Below, in pieces: positions 24,601 to 33,600 of a DNA stretch of 36,600 nt. Each line of letters starts with the position of its first letter. Position 1 is the stretch's first letter. This DNA comes from Lysobacteraceae bacterium. GTDB lineage: Bacteria > Pseudomonadota > Gammaproteobacteria > Xanthomonadales > BQJN01. The position numbers and the translations under genes are program-made. Under the pieces are notes generated by a model. That model was not told the DNA's origin. It worked only from the letters and a program-made list of their open reading frames with translations, and searched no databases. The stretch covers positions 1-36,600 of the forward strand of contig BQJN01000043.1 in the NCBI GenBank assembly GCA_021604725.1. Direction: 5' to 3'.

Positions 24601-27600
24601 ACGCCGGTCCCTGGATCATCCAGCCGCAAAGTCGCCACATTGTTCAGCAGCTGCCCAGCCTGGTTGCTCAACACGTTGTCGACTACCGCAAAATAGGTCA
24701 GCTCGACACTGCCGCCGCCGCTACCGGCCAGCAGCGAGCCAAACTCCAGGACTAAGGTTTCCGCACCGGGCACCGGTGTATTGTCGGTGCGCGTGAACTC
24801 CAAAGGATTCAGCGTCGAGCTGCTGCCGACACCGTAAACGATGCTGAGGCTGCCCAACTGATAGCTCAATCCTGCATCCAACACGTCGGTGAACGTGGCA
24901 TCGTTGAATTGGCCGGCAGCAGGCAGCGACATGGTGACGCGATACTGCACGAGATCACCAATGGCGTAGCGACTTTGCGGTGTATCCAACGCCTTGACCA
25001 AATTGACGGTACCGACGTTGATCGTTGCGCTATCACTAACGAAGTGATCGTTGACACCGCCGACCCCTGTACGCTCACCGTCAGTCTGACCAGGCAGCCC
25101 TGGGGTTGCACTTGCCGTGCCGTTGTCACCAGGCAAACTGGTCCAGTTCAAATCACCCGTATTAACGATGCTTCCCGCCGTCAGCGGACCAGCAGCAGAA
25201 GCAGTCATGGTCACCGTTAGAGCGCCTCCGGGTGGTATCTCGGCAACGCCAATGTCCAATATTGTACCGGCAGAGTTGTCGACAATACCCATCGCACCGC
25301 CGCTGGGCGCAATGGAGTCGACCACCAGGCTACCGAACTCGGCGGGCAGGCTATCGGTCAAACCGACATCATAGGCGGTCGCTGAATTCGCGCCGACGGG
25401 GTTGGTCAAGATTAGGGTGAAAACAACATCGCCCCCGGAAAGCAGCAATGCGCCCGGCGAGACCTGCTTTTGCAAGGTCACGGTCGGTTCAATGACGGTC
25501 AGCGACTGCACCACGGGGGAAAGCGTGCTGGGCTGATTCAAGGCATCGACAAAACTCAAACCGCCACTGTTGTGCAGCGCGACACCCGCCTGGTTTGCCG
25601 CGACATTCTCAACCTGCGCCTGATATCGCAATGTATAGCCCTCACTGTTGGCATCGGCATCCGAATTGATCACCGAGCCAAGGGTCAGCTCAATCGAGCT
25701 AGCAACCAGGTTCAAATCGACACCATCGATCAATGGCACAAGACTGCCGCTGGGCGCGGCATTGATACCGCCTGGATTGACTGACGAAGTGAGGCCGGTG
25801 TCGAAAGTTCGGCGCAGTTGCGCACTGCCAGCAACGTAACTCAGCCCGGGCGGCAGGGTGTCACTGAGTGTCACCTGATCCAAGGTCCCGACCGGCGCAT
25901 TGAAGCTCAGCTCAAAGGTCACTAGCTCGCCGACCAAAACGTCAAGAAGTGTGCTCGCTGGCTCCGAGCTGGCGATGGCAGACTTGGTCAAGCCGGAAGG
26001 TGCGCTGCCACCGCCCCCGGTGTCGACCACAAACAGGGTTGGGTTTTCGCCATCCCCCGGGGCGCCGTTGTCATCGCTGGGCTGGTCGGGTGCGTTATCA
26101 CTGGTCGCCAATGCCTGATTGGGCACCACCGTGCCATCGGCAGTGCCACCGTTGACCGTAACCTCGAAGCTGGCGGTCACGTATGCGCCTGCCGCCAATG
26201 TACCGAGGTTGATATCTATCGGGTCCTCGCTGACCACAATGCCACTGCTGCTGGTCACCGAGCCTGACACAATGGTGGTCGCTGCTGGCAGCGTATCGAT
26301 TAGCCGTGCATTGTTCGCCGCAGCTGATCCGGTATTGCTCAATGTCAGCTGATAGGCGACCCGGTCGCCCGGGTCAACCTGACCGTCACCATCGCTATCA
26401 ACAGCCAGGCTCAAGCGTTTTTGCAAATCCAGCGCGGGCGACCCAGCAATGCCGTTAACGGCAGAGAACATCGTTTCTTGCGCCCCATCGGACTGATCGC
26501 TGTTGGCATCAGAAAGCCCATCTGCGGTCTGGTCAGAGCGGACAACCGCTTGATTTACGAAATCTGCTGTCGTTCCAACAAAGGCATCTACGGTCACATC
26601 AAACTGCGCTGTTTCCGTGCTACCAACGCTGATTGACGCACCAGACAACTGAATTGTTGAACCCATGACCGTGAGCACGCCGCTGCTCTGCGACTGGGAA
26701 GCCGATACAAACGTCAAGCCGGAAGGCAATGTGTCGCTGAAACTCACTCCGGTCAATGGCTCAGACCCGAGGTTTCGCAACACGAACAAATACCGCATGG
26801 TGTCACCAGCCGTGATGTCCATGCTGGCATCGGCATCGGTGACCCATTGCACCAGCTTCTGCACATGCAGCGCATTATCGGTCGGCGGCGGTCCACCCAC
26901 GGTCAGCTCGGTGGCCTGATCACCGTTGGCGTCAATGCCATCGGCATCCGTAGGTTCCGGCACAGCGCCGTCACTGTCGACCATGCCCTGGTTGGAAATG
27001 ATGGTGCCCGCAGGTGTGCCTGCATCCACAGTAACAGCGAAACTGATGGTCACCGAGCCAGAGGCGGCAAGGCTACCGACGTCGACCAGCAAGGGATCAC
27101 CACTGTCATCGACTGTGCCCTGGCTGCTGGTCAGTGAAGCTGCAACGTAGGTGGTGTTGACGGGAATCATGTCTGTGAGCAACACACCGCTGGCAGGCAT
27201 GGACTGGTTGCCAATGATGATCGTATAGGTCAACTGGTCGCCAGGGTCAGCGACACCGGCATTGCCGCCATCAATACTGATGGTCACTGTTTTGCTGGCG
27301 TCGAGGCCCGCAGGTGTGCCTGGATCGACCGGTGTTACGCTGGCCTGGTCCGATGACACCAGGTCATTTAGACCAGCAGCACCATCGTCGCCGGTTCGCT
27401 CACCAGCCACCATGCCAGGTCGCGTCGTCCATTGCAGGTCTGCGGTATTGGTCAGGGGGCTTCCGGCCATTGCGCCGGTATCAACGGTCGCTCTGTAGCT
27501 CACCACCAAGGGGGAACCGGCCAGCGGCAGCGTGACCACATCAAACAGCAGCTGTTGCCCCGACACGATGACAGACTGGCTGGCAGAACCGGTAACGTAC

Positions 27601-30600
27601 GTCAGTCCCATTGGCAATATGTCTACCAGCATCAGATCATAAGCGTCGGCGCTGCTGGCAACCGAATGTGACAAGGTCAGCGTGAATTGAAGCTCGTCTC
27701 CCAGACTGGGCGTCGTCGAGCCAACCGACTTGGCGACAACAAGGTCGGGCATGATCACCGTCAAATCGAGAGGCTGAATGCCAGGGGTCATGCTATCGGC
27801 ATCAAAATCAACGGTCCTCGAACCGCTCGCTGCGGTATAGGAAACTGCAGCATTGTTGCCCAGCACGGCGCCATCCTGATTCGCTGGCGTATTGTCGACG
27901 ACGGCCACAATATCGACGGTGATGAAATCATCGCTGTCACTGCCGTTGGCGGGATTGCTGATATCACCAAGGTCAAAGGTCAACACTTGACCTGCTTGAC
28001 CAGGTGTACCGCTGTAAGCGGTGGTCATTCCGACATTACCCACCCCCACGGTCGAGGACTGATAACTCAAGCCATCCGGCAGCGTATCAGCGACAACCAC
28101 GTCAGCCGTAAGCCCTTCGATCAAACTCACTGTCAGCCGGTAACTGACCAGTTCTCCAATAGTGTAGCTGGTGGTAGCCGGATCGGGATGGAAGGCCTTG
28201 TTGATTGCCACCTGTTCGCTAACGGTCAAGACCGGCGACGTCGCGCTGCTTGCATAGTTGTTCAGATCGCTATCATCGTCCTGATTGGAGCCTGGAGAGC
28301 TGCCATCACGTTCATTGCTATCGGCCCCATCTCGGCTGGTAAAACTGGCCTCAACGCTGTTCTGGATCGACTGGCCCGGAATGACGCTGGTCGATAGCAT
28401 CGCGTCAAACGTGATAGTCACAACACCTCCGACCGGTACGTCAAAAACGCTGGTCGACCAGTCGTTGCCATTGTTGGTGAGCACAGGGGTCTGGGCTCCA
28501 CCGCTCGTGGCGGTCACTTGCAGGTTACTTACGTTCTCCAGCCCCGAAGGCAGCACGTCGCTGATCACTGTTTCATAAGCGGTGGTGGTGCCGTCATTGC
28601 CGATATTGACCTGGTAGCTCACCGTATCACCAGCATCGAGATTGACAACGGGTCCGGTCAAGGTTTTGGTCAGCGTCAGGTGTGGTTCGCCCACCGTAAC
28701 GCTTGCCGAGGCCGAGTCCATTGTCGGCGAACCCGTTCCCGGGTCAGTGAAAGTCACTACCGCAGCATTGCCCAGGCTCTGGTTGTCCTGGTTGACCAGG
28801 ATATTATCGACGACCGCCTGGTAGGTCAGCGTGATTGATCCCGCGCTGGCCGCAGGTGCGGTGACGGTTGCGAAGTTCAAAGCCAGCGTCTCCTGGCCGG
28901 CGATGGGCGTGTTGTCGCTGCGCGTGAACTCAATTGGTGTCGATCCCGACGTGGTACCGGCACCATAGGCCACATTCAGACTGCCCGTGACGTAGGTCAA
29001 GCCCTCATCCAGCACGTCAGAAATCTGTGTATTGCTAAGCGCGCTGCCGGGCGGCGTTGATAGTTGCAGCTGATACTCCACCACATCACCGATCGCGTAG
29101 CGCGTTTGTGGCATCAGTACTTGTTTGCTCAGATTGACTGAACCGACAACAACATCAGCGCTGTCACTGGTGAAGTGATCATTAACCGCGCCGCCGCCGG
29201 TACGTTCACCATCGATGGTCCCAGCCGCACCGGGCGTCGCACTGCCGGTGCCGTTGCTGCCTGGCAGGCTGGTCCAGCTCATGTTGGCGGTATTGGTCAA
29301 AGTGCCCTCTGACAAGGCCCCAGGTGCGCTGGCTGAAAACACGACCGTCATCTGCCCACCGGTCGGTACCGTGGCGATATCGATGTCCAGCGTTGTGCCG
29401 GCTGAGTTGTCGGTTATCCCACTGACCCCGCCGCTCGGCGTAATACTGTCTACCGTCATCGAGGTAAATGCAGGAGGCAGACTATCCAGTAGATTGACGT
29501 CATATGCCGGTCCGTTGAAGCCACCGGCGGGATTGCTGAGCACCAGGGTGAAGGTCGTCGTACCACCGCTGGTCAACAGCACACTAGGTGACACAGACTT
29601 GCTTAAGCCCAGCACCGGCTCAATCACCGTTACTGTGCTAGATACCGGCGTTAGCGAGGCCGTTTGGCCCAATTGATCCTGAAACTCAAGTACGCCGCTG
29701 TTGTTCAGATCAATTCCGGCCTGAACACCAGCACTATTGGCGACCACCACCTGGTATTCGAATACATAGGTTTCAGCGTCGCCGTCGTTATCGGAATTGA
29801 TGATGGCACCGAGATACAGTTCCAAGGCGCTACCGATCACCAGCACATCAGTGCCATCGACCAAGGACACAAAGGTGCCGCTCGCCGCACTATTGACGCC
29901 ACCGGGGTTGGCCGAGGCGCTTAGACCAGTATCAAACGTTCTGGCCAACCTGGCCGTACCGCTGACATAGCTCAGGCCGGCGGGCAAGGTATCGCTGATC
30001 GCAACTTCATTGAGGGTTCCGACCGGTGCCGAGAAGGCCAGACGGTAGGTCAATACTTCACCTACCAGCACGTTCGACGCCGAGCTATCCGCCTCCGAGG
30101 AGGCAAACAGCGCCTTGTTGAGGCCCGATGGCGTGCCCGCAGCGCTGCCACCGCCGGTGTCCACCGGCGTTAACGTCGGGTTCTTGCCATCAGCATCGTC
30201 GCCGTTGTCATCACTGGGCTCGTTGATGCCACCATCGGCGGAGGCGACCGCCTGGTTGCTGACTATGGTGCCGTCTGGCGTGCCACCGTCAACCGTTACT
30301 CGGAACGTCACCGTCACAACAGCGCCAGGATCAATGGCGCCGATGTTGACGTCGATCGGGTCCTCGCCCACTACAACCCCTGAGCTACTACTCACCGAGC
30401 CGGCCACAATCGACGTGTCAGCCGGAACAGTGTCTGCCAACCGCACATTGCTGGCCGTCGCCGAACCCGCGTTAATTAGCGTGACTTGATAGGCGATGGT
30501 GTCACCGGGATCGACCAGGCCGTCGCCATCAACATCGCTGAACAGCGACCAGCGTTTCTCGACGTCCAAAGCTGCCACGCCCGCGATGCCATTGACCGCT

Positions 30601-33600
30601 GAGAACGCCGTCGCTTGCAGGCCATCATCGGCATCGCCATTGGCATCGGAAACCGAAGGATCGGTCTGATCTGAATCCGCCGACGCCTGATTGGTGAAGC
30701 GCATGCTCATCGGCGCAAATACGTCGATCGTCACGTCGAATTGGGCAGTTTCAACGGCTCCGGCAGGCAAGGAGGCCACGGACCAACTTGCTGCCTGGCC
30801 GACAATGGAGATAAGGCCTGCGCTGCTGTTCTCGCTGGCCGCCACAACAGTCAAGCCAGCGGGGATGGTGTCGGCGATATTCACACTGGTCAGCGCCTGC
30901 TGCCCATCGTTGCGCGCCACCACCACATAGCGCATGACATCACCGGCGGTCACATCGCCACTGGCATCGCTGTCTGTCACCCACTCCACCAGCTTCTGAA
31001 CGTACAGGGGATCGCGCACCACCGGTGCCGCACCGACCGTGATGTCAGTCGGCTGATCGCCATTTTGATCCACACCATCAACGTCAGTCGGCTCGGGGAC
31101 GGACTGGTCACTATCCACTTCGCCCTGATTGGAGATCACCGTTCCAAACGGCGTGCCCCCGTCTATGGTCACCGCGAAACTGATGGTCACCACATCATTG
31201 GTTGCCATCGCGCCGACATCGACACTTAAGGGATCACCACTGTCGTCGACGCTACCGTGGCTGCTGGTCAACGAAGCGGCGACATAAGTGGTGTTTGCCG
31301 GGATGCCGTCAGTAAACTCCACGCCGGTCACATCGGGACCCGTATTGTTGAGCGTGATGGTATACGTCAGCTCGTCCCCGGTATCGGCCACACCGATGGT
31401 GCCGCCATCGAGGCTGATGGCAACGATCTTGCGCGCATCAATGGTTGCTGCCGTTGTCGGCGTCACATCGGCCGAACCGCTGGTCGCGTAACTTCGCTCA
31501 ACCACAGGCATACCAGCTTGCCCGTCGTAGGCCAGGTCGATGCTATTGGTAATGACTTGACCGACCGTGGCATCCAGATCCACAACGCATTGAAATGTAA
31601 ACTGTTTACTTCCCTCGGCCAGGGTCAGGCTGCCCAAGTCAAATACTGGCTGACCGGGGACACCCTCATCCACCGTACCTGCACCCATCTGGGAGCCGCT
31701 GATATAGGTCAACCCAGCCGGAATGACATCGGTGAGCAGCACATCAAAGGCATCCGCAGCGCTGGCAGCGTGAGCTACCGTCACGGTAAATGTCACCTCT
31801 TCGCCGAGCGACGGCGTCGACGTGCTGGCCGCTTTGGTCACCGTCAGTGCCGGTTCAACGATATCGATGGTCGTGGTGTCCGGCCCAGCTGAACCGGCAT
31901 TTGAGCTCACGCTAGCTGAGTTGCTCGCCATGGCGCCTGCGACGTTGCCTGCAGTATTGCTGACCCGTGCCGCCAGCCTGACGATAAGAAAATCATTGCT
32001 GGTACTGCCATCGGGCGTATTGGTGACATTGCCAAGGTCAACAGTGATGGTGCCAATCGGGGCCTCAACGGCGCTGCCGGCGCCGTCGTAACTGATATTT
32101 GAACTGGCCACGACACCGACCAGCGAATCGAAAACCAGACCGCCCGGCAGTACGTCCGTCACCACCACGCTTTGCGTGACGCCCTCAACCAGATCAACCC
32201 GAATATCGAAGGTAATCAAATCACCGACAGTGAAGTCGTTGCCCATGTGAATGGCGTTGAGGGTCTTCTGAACCGCCAGGCTCGAATCTATGGTTAGGGT
32301 CTGCGAATCAGTCTCACCGTAGTTGTCCAGGTTGCCGTCGTCATCATCGACACTGTCGGTGCTGTCCCTGCCGCCGCCGGCCGACAAACTGTTGTAGCTC
32401 GCGGTCACATTGTTGGTCAGCATTTGACCTGCAAACACCGTATCTGCGGTGACTGCGGTGTAAGTGATGGTCAATACAGCGCTTGGCGGAATGTCCAACA
32501 ACGGCCAGGACAAGGTATCGTCGGTGATGGTGCTAGTAGTGATGATGGCGTCGCCTGCGACCAGCGCACCGCCCGAATTTCGCACCACGGCGCCACCGTC
32601 GTTGTCGACAGCGATGCTATCGAAGGTGGGCGTTCCACCAAGCAAGCCGGCGGGCAAAACATCCATTAAATCAACACGGTAGGCAGTGGCTGTCGCCGAG
32701 GAATTGGCAACCACGACCTGATAATCAATGGCATCCCCGGCATCACTACCGGCCGCGCCAGCGGTAATCGTCTTGGTGATTTCGAGATTGGGCTCGACCA
32801 CCGTAATCGTCGCCGAGTCACTGGGCAGCGGCATACTGGCGTTCTGATAAGACAGGCTTGCTGTGTTATCCAACGTAGTGCCTTGTTGGTTGGCAAGAAC
32901 GTTGTCGACCCTGACCTGATAACTGATGCTTATCGTCTGCGCTGTGCTGCCGGAGTTGGTGACCGTACCGAAATCGAACACCAGGGGATCAGTGCCTGCC
33001 CCAGGTGTAGTGCTCGGACTCAACGAAGTCGAGAAATTGCTGGCTGGCAGGTTGATGATGATGGGAACGCCGGTGTAACTGAGGCCAGCGGGCAGGTTGT
33101 CGGACAGTACGAAGTTGTTGGTGGTGCCAATCGGAACGTCAACGCTCACACTCATGCTCGTAGTCTGGCCGATCGCCAGATTGGCGTCGCCGGTTTTGGT
33201 GATCGTTGGACGATCAGCCGTCACCGTTCGCATCGCCATTGATCGCAGATCATTTTCGGCACCCCCTGAGCCGGTGCGCTCGCCGGTACCACTACCGGCC
33301 GCACCTGGCGTGACATCTGCCGTCCCGTTGCTCCCCGGCAGGCTGGTCGCAGTGCCCAGCGCCGTGTTGACCACTTGCTGTTCGAAACCGATCGAACCAT
33401 TGACGTCAGCCGTATAGACCAACTGCAGAAAGTCGCCCGGCGCAAGGTAGCGTTCCGCGACCGTGAGTGTCGACATGTCCAGAGCCACCGCGTTGCCCAG
33501 CACCGACGCCGACCCTGACAGATCAACCGCGCCGCGGCTCAAGGTAGCCGACACCAACATGACGTTTTCATATTCGGCGGGCAATGTGTCAGCAATCGCC

